Positions 51,296 through 63,875 of a stretch of DNA of 64,000 nt are shown here, one piece after another. A model generated the notes under the pieces. The model saw nothing but the letters and a program-made list of their open reading frames with translations, was not told the DNA's origin and searched no databases. Origin of the DNA: Mycobacterium kiyosense (GTDB lineage Bacteria; Actinomycetota; Actinomycetes; Mycobacteriales; Mycobacteriaceae); assembly GCA_021654635.1 (NCBI GenBank), contig AP025179.1, positions 5,828,001 through 5,892,000 on the forward strand, given 5' to 3'. The position numbers and the translations under genes were made by a program. Positions within the stretch are counted from its first letter, which is position 1, and each line of letters begins with the position of its first letter.

Positions 51296-51835
51296 CTAAA
51301 GTCGCAGCGTCCAGCGTTGCCCACGGTAATGCAGACTGGTCCGGCTCAGTGGAGCAACGTCGATGCGCCAGAACGATTTCGGCGGTATCTCCAGGGCCAC
51401 CAGCAGCGCGGCGCGCACCACCGCCGGATGCGTCACCGCCACCGTCCGGCCGGCCTGGGACGCCACTCCGGCCAACCAGCCGGCCACCCGATCGACGAGG
51501 TCGACGACGGATTCGCCGCCGTGCGGGGCCTGACCCGGATCGGTCAGCCAGGTCTGCAGATCGGCGGGCGCCACGTCGGGCAGCGCGGTACCGCGCCATT
51601 CGCCGCAATCCAGGTCGGCCAGCCGGGGTTCAAGCACGGGTTGCAGCCCGAGGAGTTCCGCGGTCTGCCGGGTCCGCCGCTCGGGGCCGGCGAGCTGACG
51701 CGTGTCGTCGTTGATCCGCAGCGCCGTGACCTGGCGGCCGGTGTCACGCAGCGGCTCGTCGGCGGGAAACCGTCCGGCCGCCATCGCTTCGGTCATGGCG
51801 TGCGACACCAGGGTCAGCCGCGACACCGCACTCAC
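51296..51835 (-). CDS. Histidine-phosphatase-family protein coupled to cbtA
   Basis: The 179-residue protein begins SAVSRLTLVSHAMTEAMAAGRF. The usual catalytic RHG is replaced by SHA, but other family features remain (RTRQTAELLGL, DLDCGEWRG, GESVVDLVDRVAGWL, VAVTHPAVVRAALL). GTG 51835 overlaps the cbtA stop as GTGA. Its place in a B12-riboswitch operon suggests a cobalamin-linked role, possibly like α-ribazole phosphatase; this is inference. Confidence 0.75.
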   Translation of the reverse strand: MSAVSRLTLVSHAMTEAMAAGRFPADEPLRDTGRQVTALRINDDTRQLAGPERRTRQTAELLGLQPVLEPRLADLDCGEWRGTALPDVAPADLQTWLTDPGQAPHGGESVVDLVDRVAGWLAGVASQAGRTVAVTHPAVVRAALLVALEIPPKSFWRIDVAPLSRTSLHYRGQRWTLRL

Positions 51836-52569
51836 CGGGGGGTGCTCGCCTCCTGCTGCGCGCCGGCGGGCAGTGCCCGCGTTGCGAGCACCCCGAACAC
51901 CAGCCCGATCCCCACCCACAGCACCAACTGCGTGGCCAGCGACACCAGCCTGAATTCGTAGAGGACATCCGCGGGAAATCCGGCGGGTACCTCGGCCACC
52001 GCAGGCAGCACCAGCGCCACCAGCGCGACTGCTGCGGCATAGGCGGCCGCGGCCACCCAGCCGGCGTTGAACGCCCCGAACCGCGCCGCCAGCCGCCGCG
52101 CCAGCCAAAGCGCGGCGATGGCCAGCACCACCGACGCCAGCACCATGATCAAATACCACCAAGTGCGCGCGCCGATGGTGTCCGCTTGACCGACGGCAGG
52201 CGGATTCGCCGGGTATTTCAGGAACGGCACCAGGTACGCCGCTACCAACCCGCCCAGCGCCAGGCGAATCGAAAGTAGCTGCGGCGCAACACATTCCGAG
52301 TTCCGGTAAGCGAGGCAGAACGCTACCGCGAACAGCGCACCCAGCGCGACGCCGAAGACGAGCACGCCGAAACCCAGCCCGGCATTGCCCTGTACCCCGC
52401 GGGAGAACAGCTCGGCACCGTGTTCATGCACCCCCGGGGCGGTGCGGGCTTCCTCGAATTGCACCGCACGGGAAATGACCGGCTCGGCGAACACGCGGCC
52501 GAAGACGAACGCCAGCACCGCGCCCACCGCACCCGCCAGCAGCCCGCGAAGGATCAGCCGCTGCTCCAC
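51832..52569 (-). CDS. cbtA: CbtA-type cobalt transporter membrane subunit
   Basis: The 245-residue protein has about six hydrophobic segments with the CbtA pattern: RGLLAGAVGAVLAFVFGRVFAEP near the start, EHGAELFSRGVQGNAGLGFGVL, and FLKYPANPPAVGQADTIGART in the loop. It follows cbtB by 18 bases and is under the cobalamin riboswitch. It is predicted to take up cobalt with CbtB. Confidence 0.9.
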   Translation of the reverse strand: MEQRLILRGLLAGAVGAVLAFVFGRVFAEPVISRAVQFEEARTAPGVHEHGAELFSRGVQGNAGLGFGVLVFGVALGALFAVAFCLAYRNSECVAPQLLSIRLALGGLVAAYLVPFLKYPANPPAVGQADTIGARTWWYLIMVLASVVLAIAALWLARRLAARFGAFNAGWVAAAAYAAAVALVALVLPAVAEVPAGFPADVLYEFRLVSLATQLVLWVGIGLVFGVLATRALPAGAQQEASTPR

Positions 52570-52587
52570 CTGTCAGCCGACCGCGGG

Positions 52588-52797
52588 TCAGTGGCAGGGA
52601 AACCCGAGCAGATGCCTTGCGTCGTGGAAGAATTCGTGCACATGCGTGTCGCTGCCGAACAGCGACACGGCGCCCTGGTCGACGCCGACGAAGTAGATCG
52701 CGAGCAGCGCCAGCACGGCGGTGGCCACCAGCCACACCGTTGCGCGTGCCCCCGACAGGTCAACCGATCCGGCCCGGGCGGTCTGCGATGTGGCCAC
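52588..52797 (-). CDS. cbtB: CbtB-type cobalt transporter small subunit
   Basis: This 69-residue protein has one membrane helix (TVWLVATAVLALLAIYFVG) and a C-terminal His-rich metal motif (HVHEFFHDARHLLGFPCH), the hallmark of CbtB. GTG 52797 has AAGGAG 6 bases upstream; ATG 52803 abuts that site and is less likely. First gene of the riboswitch operon. Confidence 0.9.
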   Translation of the reverse strand: MATSQTARAGSVDLSGARATVWLVATAVLALLAIYFVGVDQGAVSLFGSDTHVHEFFHDARHLLGFPCH

Positions 52798-52824
52798 AAT
52801 CATCTCCTTCTGGGATCTCGCGTC

Positions 52825-52935
52825 CCACGGTCAATGCTCCCGCGTGCCGGGACCAGGTCTGACTATCGACAGTGGCGCGACCGTTCTGGAGTTTCACCAG
52901 ATTCCGGTACCCGACAACAGTGGCCAGTGTAGACC
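52825..52935 (-). ncRNA. Cobalamin riboswitch upstream of cbtB
   Basis: On the minus strand the leader reads GGAATCTGGTGAAACTCCAG, then ACGGTCGCGCCACTGT, then AGTCAGACC. These are the conserved core segments and the B12 box (about 52872-52882) of cobalamin riboswitches. It lies roughly 30-140 bases before cbtB and should turn the operon off when cobalamin is abundant. The outer boundaries are approximate. Confidence 0.9.
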
Positions 52936-52949
52936 CGCTGCCCAATGCA

Positions 52950-52987
52950 GCATCGGAGTAAGCCCCGGGTGGGGCTTACTCCGATGC
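52950..52987. terminator. Strong hairpin downstream of clpC1
   Basis: GCATCGGAGTAAGCCCC (52950-52966) pairs perfectly over 17 bases with 52971-52987 around the loop GGGT. It starts 16 bases after the clpC1 stop and stands just before the cobalamin riboswitch, insulating cbtB from clpC1 transcription. No U-tract follows. Confidence 0.8.
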
Positions 52988-53003
52988 GGTCAGGCTGTTG
53001 CGG

Positions 53004-55529
<2,526 letters not shown>

Positions 55530-55750
55530 TGGTGGTTACCTGCTCTCCATCACCATGGGTACTCCGTGTCGCCAAGACTCTGTCGGCACAGGGGCCGACA
55601 CCGCGTACCTGCCGTCCACTCTAATGGTCGGCCCGCGAGGGTTCATAACCTCACCGTGCGCAGCGGCGCCGAAGCACAAGAGACTAACGGCGCAAAGCCG
55701 CGGCGTGTTTCCCGGGCACGGCATTATTGCGTTCGCCGCAAGCGAAACAA
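55530..55750. other. clpC1 upstream region
   Basis: About 220 bases upstream of clpC1 presumably carry its promoter. I see no gene here. The lsr2 terminator adjoins it. Confidence 0.4.
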
Positions 55751-55792
55751 ATAAAAATCCGGCGCCCGGGCTGCGGTGAGCACGGGCGCCGG
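55748..55792 (-). terminator. Rho-independent terminator of lsr2
   Basis: CCGGCGCCCG (55759-55768) and CGGGCGCCGG (55783-55792) form a 10-bp GC stem. On the minus strand the stem is followed by ATTTTTATTTG, a U-rich tract that is unusual in this GC-rich genome. It begins about 19 bases after the lsr2 stop. Confidence 0.88.
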
Positions 55793-55810
55793 AAATTGCT
55801 TGTCTGGCTG

Positions 55811-56149
55811 CTACGTCGCGGCGTGGAAAGCGTCGATGACGTCGGCTGGGATGCGGCCGCGGGTCGACACGTTGTGCCCGTTGCGACGCGCCCATTCCCG
55901 GATCGCGGCACTCTGCTCGCGGTCGATGGCGCCCCGGCCCCGGCCCGAACCCGACCGCCCACGCCGCCTGCCGCCGACGCGCCGCCCAGCGGCCACCCAG
56001 CCTTTCAGGTCGTTGCGCAGTTTCGCCGCATTTTTACTGGAAAGGTCGATTTCATAGGTCACCCCGTCAAGCCCGAATTCGACCGTTTCGTCGGCTGCGC
56101 CGGCACCGTCGAAATCATCGACCAGGGTGACGGTCACTTTCTTCGCCAT
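55811..56149 (-). CDS. lsr2: Nucleoid-associated protein Lsr2
   Basis: The 112-residue protein begins [21 protein letters not shown] (dimerisation domain) and has a basic linker ([14 protein letters not shown]). The C-terminal AT-hook-like domain contains [20 protein letters not shown] with the RGR minor-groove motif. It is the H-NS-like silencer of AT-rich DNA. A good terminator follows. Confidence 0.97.
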   Translation of the reverse strand: MAKKVTVTLVDDFDGAGAADETVEFGLDGVTYEIDLSSKNAAKLRNDLKGWVAAGRRVGGRRRGRSGSGRGRGAIDREQSAAIREWARRNGHNVSTRGRIPADVIDAFHAAT

Positions 56150-56264
56150 TGGCTTACCCTCACGTTTCTTCCCGAGCGGTTACAGAACCAGTTTAGATAG
56201 ACTCCCCGGGAACCAATGTGCCATAAGAACGAAAAATGCACAATCCGACACAACTCCGAGCAGT

Positions 56265-57776
56265 TCAGTTCGAGTGCGGCCGAACAATCGGGAACAAAAC
56301 TGTCTCCCTAATTGACAGGCCGGTCAAACACATCAACAGCCGGTCGATTCCCATTCCCGTTCCCGTGCACGGCGGCATACCGAACTCCAGCGCCGCGAGA
56401 AAATCCTCGTCGAGTTGCATCGCCTCGTCATCGCCGGCCGCCGCGGCCCGCGCCTGATCGGCAAATCTTTCACGCTGGACTACCGGGTCGTTCAATTCCG
56501 AGTATCCGGTGGCCAGTTCGACTCCGTGCAGGTAAAGGTCCCACTTCTCGGTCACTCCGACGATACTCCGGTGTTGTCGCGTCAACGGCGTGGTTTCAAC
56601 TGGGAAATCCCTGACAAATGTCGGAGCGGTCAACCGCTTACCCACGACATGCTCCCAAAGTTCTTCGACGAGTTTGCCGTGACCGAAGCCGCGGTCGTCG
56701 CGAATCTCCACATCGAGTCGGGCCGCGATACGTCGCAGGCTTTCGACCGACGTCTGCGGGGTGATCTCTTCGCCGAGTCCATCGGACAGCGAGGAATACA
56801 TCTCAAGAGTTGCCCATTCGCCGTCGATGTTGTAGACGGTGCCGTCCGGCATCGGGAGTTCTCGAGTGCCGATCGCCTCGTCGGCTACCTCTTGAATAAG
56901 CTCTCTGGTGACGATGGCGGAATCGTCATAGGTGCCGTAGGTCTGGTACGTCTCCAGCATGGAAAATTCCGGGGAATGGGTGGAATCGGTTCCCTCGTTT
57001 CGAAACACTCGATTAACTTCGAAGACCTTGTCGAAACCGCCGACGATGCAGCGCTTGAGGAACAGCTCGGGCGCGATCCGCAGGTAAAGGTCGATGTCGA
57101 GCGCATTGGAATGCGTGACGAAGGGCCGCGCAGCCGCGCCACCGGCCAGCGTCTGCAACATCGGCGTCTCGACTTCCAGGAACCCACGCCGCTCCAACGA
57201 ATTCCTTATGGCGCGGATCACCGCGATGCGCTGCCGGGCCACCGAGCGAGCCTGCGGACGCACGATCAGGTCGACATAGCGCTGCCGCACCCGGGCTTCC
57301 TCGCTCATCTCCTTGTGGGCCACCGGTAACGGCCGCAGCGCCTTGGCGGCCATCCGCCAGGAATCGGCGAGGACGGACAATTCGCCGCGCCGCGAGCTGA
57401 TCACCGTGCCGTGCACATAGACGATGTCGCCCAGGTCGACGTCGGCCTTCCACGCGTCCAGCGCCTGCCGGCCCACCTTGTCCAGGCTGATCATCGCCTG
57501 CAACTGGGTGCCGTCCCCGTCCTGCAATGTCGCGAAGCACAGTTTGCCGGTGTTACGCGCGAAGACGACCCGGCCGGCGATGCCGACCACGTCCTCGGTG
57601 GCGGTATCGGTCGGCAGATCGGGGTAAGCGGCGCGGACCTGCGCCAGCGTGTGGGTTCGTTCGATGGCCACCGGGTAGGGGTCACGACCCTCCGCCAGCA
57701 GCCGGGCACGCTTGTCCCGACGGATCCGGAACTGTTCGGGAAGGTCCTCGACGGGGTCTTGATCGGCGGCACTCAC
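56265..57776 (-). CDS. lysS: Lysyl-tRNA synthetase
   Basis: This 503-residue class II synthetase has an N-terminal OB-fold ([27 protein letters not shown]), motif 2 [18 protein letters not shown] and motif 3 [16 protein letters not shown]. The GTG at 57776 begins [15 protein letters not shown], as in the M. tuberculosis protein. It charges tRNA-Lys. Confidence 0.95.
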   Translation of the reverse strand: MSAADQDPVEDLPEQFRIRRDKRARLLAEGRDPYPVAIERTHTLAQVRAAYPDLPTDTATEDVVGIAGRVVFARNTGKLCFATLQDGDGTQLQAMISLDKVGRQALDAWKADVDLGDIVYVHGTVISSRRGELSVLADSWRMAAKALRPLPVAHKEMSEEARVRQRYVDLIVRPQARSVARQRIAVIRAIRNSLERRGFLEVETPMLQTLAGGAAARPFVTHSNALDIDLYLRIAPELFLKRCIVGGFDKVFEVNRVFRNEGTDSTHSPEFSMLETYQTYGTYDDSAIVTRELIQEVADEAIGTRELPMPDGTVYNIDGEWATLEMYSSLSDGLGEEITPQTSVESLRRIAARLDVEIRDDRGFGHGKLVEELWEHVVGKRLTAPTFVRDFPVETTPLTRQHRSIVGVTEKWDLYLHGVELATGYSELNDPVVQRERFADQARAAAAGDDEAMQLDEDFLAALEFGMPPCTGTGMGIDRLLMCLTGLSIRETVLFPIVRPHSN

Positions 57777-57808
57777 GACGTGCCAGCTTAATTGCAGTCG
57801 GGCGGTGC

Positions 57809-58628
57809 TCAGCGTGCGGTCTTGAGCCGGCCGCGCTGGGCGTCGCGGTTGCGCTCGAAGACCAGCCGAAGACCGTGCAGCGTCAGGTGCTGGTCGTAGT
57901 GCTCGACGCTGTGCAGTTCGGGCAGCAACAACGGCGCGGTGTGCCCGGTGGCGACCACCGCGACGTCGTCGGAGGCGGAGAAACCCTGGACGTCGTCGCG
58001 GATCCGGCCGACCAGCCCGTCGACCAGCCCGGCGAACCCGAACACGGCGCCGGCCTGCATGCATTCCACGGTGTTCTTGCCGACCACGGAGCGGGGCCGG
58101 GACAGCTCGACGCGGCGCAGCGCCGCCGAACGTGCGGCCGCGGCGTCCGAGGACACCTGCACCCCGGGGGCGATGGCGCCGCCGAGGAACTCCCCTTTGG
58201 CCGAGACCACGTCCACGCAGATCGACGATCCGAAATCGACGACGATCGCGGCCTTACCGAACCTGCTGAATGCCGCCAGACAGTTGACGATCCGGTCGGC
58301 ACCGACCTCTTTGGGGTTGTCGACCAGCAGCGGGATGCCGGTACGCACTCCGGGTTCGATCAGCACCTGCGGCACCGACGGCCAGTACTGCTCGAGCATG
58401 ATCCGCACCTCGTGCAACACCGACGGGACCGTGGACAGCGCCGCGGCGCCGGTGAGCTGTTCGGAATCCTCACCGATCAGGCCGTCGATGGTGAGCGCCA
58501 GCTCGTCGGCGGTGACTTCGGGTTCGGTGCGAATCCGCCACTGCTGCAGAACTTTTTGCGTGGTCCTTGATTCCGGACAGCAGGCCGACGACGGTGTGGG
58601 TGTTGCGGACGTCGATCGCCAGTAGCAC
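57809..58628 (-). pseudogene. coaX: Type III pantothenate kinase CoaX, frameshifted as given
   Basis: GTG 58628 starts [24 protein letters not shown], the type III kinase P-loop region. An extra base in a T5 run near 58555 (A-run on the coding strand) breaks the frame, and the rest ([62 protein letters not shown]) is in another frame. Removing one base gives 272 residues. In M. tuberculosis CoaX appears not to be the essential pantothenate kinase (CoaA is), so real loss is possible but unproven. Confidence 0.87.
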
Positions 58629-58630
58629 GG

Positions 58631-59051
58631 CTACCGCACACCGATCCGGGGGGTCGAGCAACTCGTCCACGCCGTCCGGCACGAACGCCGGGTCGCTTCC
58701 CAGGTCGATCTGCTTGTTCGCTGCGTCCACGAAAACGATCCGAGGCTGGTAGGCGCGCGCCTCGGCGTCCTCCATGACGCCATAGGCGATCAGAATCACC
58801 AGGTCGCCGGGATGCACGAGATGCGCTGCGGCGCCATTGATCCCGATGATCCCACTGCCGCGCTCGCCGGTGATCGCGTAGGTGACCAGCCGAGCTCCGT
58901 TGTCGATGTCGACGATGGTGACCTGCTCACCCTCGAGCAGGTCGGCGGCATCCATCAGGTCGGCGTCGATGGTCACCGATCCCACGTAGTGCAGATCGGC
59001 CTGCGTGACGGTGGCACGGTGGATCTTCGACTTGAGCATCGTCCGTAACAT
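58631..59051 (-). CDS. panD: Aspartate 1-decarboxylase PanD (C-terminal tail shifted as given)
   Basis: PanD makes beta-alanine for pantothenate. The protein starts [15 protein letters not shown] and has the self-cleavage site HYVGSVTID, where Gly-Ser cleavage creates the pyruvoyl group. At a run of six Gs (58648-58653) an extra base makes the frame read past the expected end DPRIGV-stop into coaX. Without it the protein is 139 residues with a TAG at 58631-58633, the M. tuberculosis length. ATG 59051 follows GGAGG and overlaps the panC stop (TGATG). Confidence 0.9.
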
Positions 59052-59974
59052 CAGTTCCTCCATTGTGATTCGACGTCCGGCCCAGTGGTGCCGGCGAGAT
59101 TCCCGATTTGGATTGCGACATTGTCCAGCAACCTGGTGGTGCCCAGCCGGGCCGCGACCACCAGCCGGCCCGAACCGCCGGTGGGTTCGGGGCCCAGGTC
59201 GGTGTCACGCAGCTGCAGGTAGTCGACCACCACGCCAGGGGTGGCGTCGAGCACCGCACGGGCTGCGTCCAGCGCGGCCTGCACCCCGTGCGACGCGGCA
59301 TGCGCGCCGGCGGTGAGGGCCGCCGAAAGTGCCACTGCCGCTTCACGTTGCACCGGGTCGAGGTACCGGTTGCGCGACGAGCGGGCCAGACCGTCGGCTT
59401 CGCGTACCGTCGGCACCCCGACGATCTGGGTGTCGATGTTCAGATCGGCCACCATCTGCCTGATCAGCACCAGCTGCTGGTAGTCCTTCTCGCCGAAGAA
59501 CGCCCGGTCCGGGCGCACGATCTGCAGCAGTTTGAGCACGACCGTCAGCACTCCGGCGAAATGCGTTGGGCGAACGGCTCCTTCGAGCTCGGCAGCCAGC
59601 GGGCCGGGCTGCACGGTGGTGCGCAGGCCGTCGGGATACATCGCCGCCGCGGTCGGGGCGAACACGATCTCGACACCTTCGGCCCGCAGCAACTCGAGAT
59701 CTTCCTGCAGAGTACGGGGGTAGGCGTCGAGATCCTCGTTGGCGCCGAACTGCAGCGGGTTGACGAAAATCGACACCACCACCACCGAGCCGGGCACCCG
59801 CTTGGCGGCACGCACCAGCGTCAGGTGACCCTCGTGCAGCGCTCCCATGGTGGGCACCAACATGATCCGGCGACCGGTTTGTCGCAGGGCGCGGGCGACA
59901 TCGGAGACCTCCCGGGGCGTGGTGTAGACGTTGAGTTGATCCCGCTCGAACGTCGGGGTCTTGGCCGGTCTCAT
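59051..59974 (-). CDS. panC: Pantothenate synthetase PanC
   Basis: The 307-residue protein has the family motifs [47 protein letters not shown] and [12 protein letters not shown]. It condenses pantoate and beta-alanine with ATP. It is coupled to the upstream Rv3603c-like gene (ATGA overlap) and the downstream panD (TGATG). Confidence 0.95.
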   Translation of the reverse strand: MRPAKTPTFERDQLNVYTTPREVSDVARALRQTGRRIMLVPTMGALHEGHLTLVRAAKRVPGSVVVVSIFVNPLQFGANEDLDAYPRTLQEDLELLRAEGVEIVFAPTAAAMYPDGLRTTVQPGPLAAELEGAVRPTHFAGVLTVVLKLLQIVRPDRAFFGEKDYQQLVLIRQMVADLNIDTQIVGVPTVREADGLARSSRNRYLDPVQREAAVALSAALTAGAHAASHGVQAALDAARAVLDATPGVVVDYLQLRDTDLGPEPTGGSGRLVVAARLGTTRLLDNVAIQIGNLAGTTGPDVESQWRN

Positions 59975-60882
59975 CGGGCCAGCACCTCGACGACCTCCTC
60001 GGGGGCGTGCGCACGCGCCGCGGTGCGCAGCGCGTTGACCCGATACGCCTGAGCCAGTTGCGGATCCGCCTCGTGCAGCGCTCGCAGATGCCCGGCGACG
60101 GCGGCCGCGTCACCGCGGGCCACGGGTCCGGTCAGCGCGGCCTGGCCACGTTGCAGGGTGTTCTCCAGCGCGGCGCGGGCCAGCGGTCCGACGATGCGTT
60201 CGGCGATCCCGCCCGGCTGGTTGTCCACCCGCTGCTGCCCCAGCAATTCGTCGCCGCGCACCGCCACCCGCAACGCCTCCAGCGCATCCGCAAGCACCGT
60301 CACCAGGTGATTGGAGGCGTGCGCCAGCGCGGCGTGATAGAGCACGCGCGCCTCCTCGCGCACACAGAACGGTTCGCCGCCCATTTCCAGCACCAGCGAC
60401 GCGGCGATGGCATAGCCCACCTCGTCGGCGGCGGTGACACCGAAGCAGGTGTCGGGCAACCGGGCGATGTCCTCGTCGGAGCCGGTGAACGTCATCGCCG
60501 GGTGAATCGCCAGCGGAATGCAGCCCAACTCGGTCAGCGGCGCCAGGACGGCGATACCGTTGGCGCCGGAAGTGTGCGCCACGATCGTGCCCGGCCGTAC
60601 CGCCGAGGTGGCGGCCAATCCGGACACCAGGCCGGCGAGTTCGCTGTCGGGGACCGCCAGCAACAGCAGCTCAGCTCCGGCTGCGACGTCGGGGGGACCC
60701 AGCACCGGGGTGTCGGGCAGTCGGCGCGCGGCCCGCTGCCGGGACGCGTGCGAAACGGCGCTGCAGGCGACCACGACATGGTCGGCGCGCTCCAGCGCGA
60801 CGCCCAGCGCGGTGCCCACCCGGCCCGCGGAGATGATTCCGACCTTGAGCCTGGCCGGCCGCAAACCGTCGAACTGCTCCAT
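59971..60882 (-). CDS. Rossmann-fold DUF2520 protein, putative ketopantoate reductase-like (Rv3603c-like)
   Basis: The 303-residue protein has an N-terminal NAD(P)-binding motif ([18 protein letters not shown]) and a C-terminal helical DUF2520 domain ([35 protein letters not shown]). Its coupling to panC and panD suggests a role in pantothenate synthesis, perhaps ketopantoate reduction, but that is inference from context. ATG 60882 gives the length I recall for Rv3603c. Confidence 0.82.
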   Translation of the reverse strand: MEQFDGLRPARLKVGIISAGRVGTALGVALERADHVVVACSAVSHASRQRAARRLPDTPVLGPPDVAAGAELLLLAVPDSELAGLVSGLAATSAVRPGTIVAHTSGANGIAVLAPLTELGCIPLAIHPAMTFTGSDEDIARLPDTCFGVTAADEVGYAIAASLVLEMGGEPFCVREEARVLYHAALAHASNHLVTVLADALEALRVAVRGDELLGQQRVDNQPGGIAERIVGPLARAALENTLQRGQAALTGPVARGDAAAVAGHLRALHEADPQLAQAYRVNALRTAARAHAPEEVVEVLAR

Positions 60883-60984
60883 CGCAGACGACCTCACAGT
60901 GATCTTCGTTCGTTCCAGTCCCGCTGCTGGGGTACCGGACGGTCACTAAGACTGTAGTCGATGCGCCGAAGGCAGCACAGCGTG

Positions 60985-62419
60985 TCAACCGTCACGCCGG
61001 CGCCGGCGGCCACCGCCGCCGGGCTGCACCTGCAGCCGCGCCATCAGGTCCGCGACCGTCTGGCCACCGGATTCCTGGTCGGCCTGGTCCGGCGTGTTCT
61101 CGATCTCCTCGGCGCTGCGATGCCGGGGAGCCGGCGGCGGGGCCAGTCGGGGCGGCACCGGCTCGGGTGCCGGAGACTCCGGCGGCGGCGGCGGCTCGTC
61201 GGCGCGGGGCCCCGACTCGGCCTCGGGCGGGCGGCCGAAATTGCCGACCCCGTACTGGCGGTATTCCGCCGAGTGGCGGGATCGCGAACGGCGACCGCCG
61301 TATTCGGGTCCGGTGTCGGCCGGCGGGCCGATGCCTGCGCCGGGCGGGACGTCGGCGGCGGGAGCAACGGGAGGGATATAGCCGCCCGGCGGCACATTGA
61401 CGCCACCGAACGGCGTCGCGCCGTCCTGGGGTTCCGAGTGCCGGGCGCGCCGGCGCCGTCCGGACGGCTCCGGGGCCCCGGGGCTTCGCCGGATGCCCAG
61501 TGGCTGCCCGGCGCACCGGGCGGCAACCACTGGCCCTCGGCGGCGACCGGCTGCCACGGCGAGGGCTGCGGCGGTGGGGGCGCTGGTGGCGGGACCGGCG
61601 GCGGCCGATGACGCGGCGCGAACCCCGGTTCCGGCTGCGGGAAGGACGGCTGAGGCTGCGAGAAAGCCGGCTCGGGCTGCTGGAACGGCGGTTCGGGCTG
61701 CTGGAAAGGCGGTTCGGGCTGCTGGAACGGGGCTGGGGTGCCGGCGGCGGCGTGTACTCCCGTGGGGGTGCCGGCGGCCGGGGCGGCACCAGTGGCTCCT
61801 CGGGCACGTCGATGATGGCGGAGTCGTCGGCGCGGGTGGGCCGGTCGTCGCGGCGAACCGCGGTGACCCGGTCGCTGGTGACCCAGTCAGCCGGTGGGAT
61901 CTCACCGTTCTGGGCGCCGCGGCTGGCTCGATCGGTCAACGCCCGGGCGGATTCCCGGTCCAGGGTCTCCAGCGCCGGACGCTGCTCGAGATCGGTGTCG
62001 AACAGGATCTCCAGACTGGTCCGAAGCGAAGATAACTCGGCGCGCAGTGCCGCGATCTCGTCGGCGGCCTGCGCGTGTATCTCGGCGGCCAGCTCACGAC
62101 GCAACTGGGACTCCACAGTCAGCTCGTACTCGCGACGCGCCGAGATCTCCCGATCCAGCTGCAGGTCGTACACCAGTTTCATGTCCCGGGCCCGCGCTTG
62201 GTCGGCTTCGGCCTGCCGCCGGTACAGCACCGACACGAAAGCACCGGCGACGGCGGCCCACAGCGCCAGGATCACAGCCAGCTTGAGAAGTTCCACGCGA
62301 TCGGTGAAAACCAGCGCGGAACTCGCCCCGATCGCGAGGACCAGCAACGTCGTCAAGAGCACCCACCCCGGCCTGCGGCCGCCGCGCCGGACCCGGGCGC
62401 CGCGGGACAGAACGGTCAT
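60985..62419 (-). pseudogene. Membrane protein with Pro-rich C-terminus (Rv3604c-like), frameshifted twice as given
   Basis: The N-terminus (ATG 62419, or 62446) has two membrane helices (WVLLTTLLVLAIGASSALVF; LLKLAVILALWAAVAGAFVS) and a coiled-coil region with DREISARREYELTVESQL. The tail then passes through three frames. One C is missing at 61729-61732 (restoring PEPPFQQPEPPFQQP repeats) and one near 61472-61479 (restoring RRRRARHSEPQDG). The end reads TVADLMARLQVQPGGGG and RRRRRDG. With both bases added it is 478 residues. Conserved in mycobacteria; function unknown to me. Confidence 0.82.
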
Positions 62420-62494
62420 GGGCTGACTGTACCCGGGCGAGGTCATTCCGCGTGTCGCGCCAGTCCGGCGATTCTCAGGCTGGACGGCCCGCGC

Positions 62495-62968
62495 TCAACT
62501 CTCTGCGCCTTCCCCGTGTTCGGGTGGATCCGGCGGTGACTTGCAGCAATGCTGCAGCCACAGGGCGGCGACCACCAGGGCCAAAGCGCTGGCCGCGGCG
62601 ACCACGGCTCCGGAGGTGTCCTGCGCGACCACCCGCAATGACCTGCGTGGCAGGAAATACACCAGTACCCCCAGCCACCAGCCCAGCACCAGCGCGCCCA
62701 CCCACGCGGACGCCTTGGCCACCACCAGGCTGCGCGCCACCGCGAGCGGGTGCAGCCGGCCGGCCCCGTCGCCGATCTCGCCGTCGTCGATCTTGGTGCG
62801 CACGAAGCGACCCCACCGCCACTCGGCCGCCGCGACGACCAGCAGCGAGATACCGGTCCACAGCGTGATCGGCGGGAACCAGCGGTACAGCACGGTGATG
62901 AGCAGGTAACCGACCACTGCGGCGCCGACCGCCACCGCGGTCAGATCGCGTTTGCGGGTCGGTCCCAT
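62495..62968 (-). CDS. DUF3180 membrane protein (Rv3605c-like)
   Basis: The 157-residue protein has four hydrophobic segments (AVAVGAAVVGYLLITVLYRW, LWTGISLLVVAAAEW, VGALVLGWWLGVLVYF, VVAAASALALVVAALWL), the DUF3180 layout. It follows folK with a one-base TGATG overlap, so it is the tail of the folate operon. Function unknown. Confidence 0.88.
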   Translation of the reverse strand: MGPTRKRDLTAVAVGAAVVGYLLITVLYRWFPPITLWTGISLLVVAAAEWRWGRFVRTKIDDGEIGDGAGRLHPLAVARSLVVAKASAWVGALVLGWWLGVLVYFLPRRSLRVVAQDTSGAVVAAASALALVVAALWLQHCCKSPPDPPEHGEGAES

Positions 62969-63483
62969 CAGCGACCCAGATGCACTGCGGCGGGCCGCAC
63001 GCCGGCCCGGTCGTCGGGGTGCAACCGGGCCAGCAACCCGGCGACCGGATGCGGGCCGTCCGCGAGCGTCAGCACCGCGCCCGGATCGACGTCCAGCCAC
63101 GGGATCAACACGAACGCCCGCAGGTGGGCCCGCGGGTGCGGCAAAGTCAGGTCCGGGTCGTCGCTGACGATCTCTTCGTGCCCGTCGTAGCAGGCGATCA
63201 GGTCTACGTCGAGGGTGCGCGGCCCCCAGCGCAACCCGCGCTCCCGTTGCGCCGCCCGTTCGAAGTCGCCGGCTCGGTGCAGCCAGCCCCGGGCATCGCA
63301 GGCCGGGTCGTCGGCGATCAGGACCGCGTTGAGGAACGGGTCCTGCTCCACTCCCCCCCACGGATCGGTCTCGTAGACGGGCGAGACCGCTACAACCGCG
63401 CCGGCCAGTCCGGTGATCACCGACTGCAGCCGGGCCCGCCGGTCCCCCAGGTTCGACCCGATGGACAGCACCACCCGAGTCAT
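62968..63483 (-). CDS. folK: Dihydropterin pyrophosphokinase FolK
   Basis: The 171-residue protein starts [20 protein letters not shown] and carries [23 protein letters not shown] (signature) and [16 protein letters not shown]. It transfers pyrophosphate to 6-hydroxymethyl-dihydropterin. The ATG overlaps the folB stop (ATGA). Confidence 0.95.
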   Translation of the reverse strand: MTRVVLSIGSNLGDRRARLQSVITGLAGAVVAVSPVYETDPWGGVEQDPFLNAVLIADDPACDARGWLHRAGDFERAAQRERGLRWGPRTLDVDLIACYDGHEEIVSDDPDLTLPHPRAHLRAFVLIPWLDVDPGAVLTLADGPHPVAGLLARLHPDDRAGVRPAAVHLGR

Positions 63484-63875
63484 GTGGCGGCCGGAATCAC
63501 CGAGCCGCGCCCGCCCCGGCGGGAACGCCGGGTCACGACGGCGACGTCGTCGAACCCCTGGGAGATGGGCGCTTGCGGCTTGTGCACCGTCACCTCGACG
63601 GCGTGCACCCGCTCGTCCTTGATCACCTCGTCGGCGATCTCGGCGCCGACCGTCTCGATCAGGTTCCTCGGCGGGCCACCGACGACGTCGGCGGCCAACT
63701 GGGCCAGCATGCTGTAGTCGTAGGTGTCGGCCAGGTCGTCGCTGGCCGCCGCGCGGGCCAGGTCGATCCACACGGTCATGTCGACGACGAAGTCCTGGCC
63801 GTTTCGCCGTTCGTGTTCGAAGACGCCGTGCCGTCCGCGAACTATCAAGCCGCGCAACTCGATTCGATCAGCCAT
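63480..63875 (-). CDS. folB: Dihydroneopterin aldolase FolB
   Basis: The 131-residue protein has the typical [22 protein letters not shown] start, [12 protein letters not shown] and [12 protein letters not shown]. It cleaves dihydroneopterin in folate synthesis. Its start overlaps the folP end by 8 bases. Confidence 0.95.
   Translation of the reverse strand: MADRIELRGLIVRGRHGVFEHERRNGQDFVVDMTVWIDLARAAASDDLADTYDYSMLAQLAADVVGGPPRNLIETVGAEIADEVIKDERVHAVEVTVHKPQAPISQGFDDVAVVTRRSRRGGRGSVIPAAT

Noticed and set aside
58470..59063. PanD-CoaX fusion protein
   Set aside because: The fusion depends on one extra base in a G6 run, and the CoaX part breaks again after about 25 codons.
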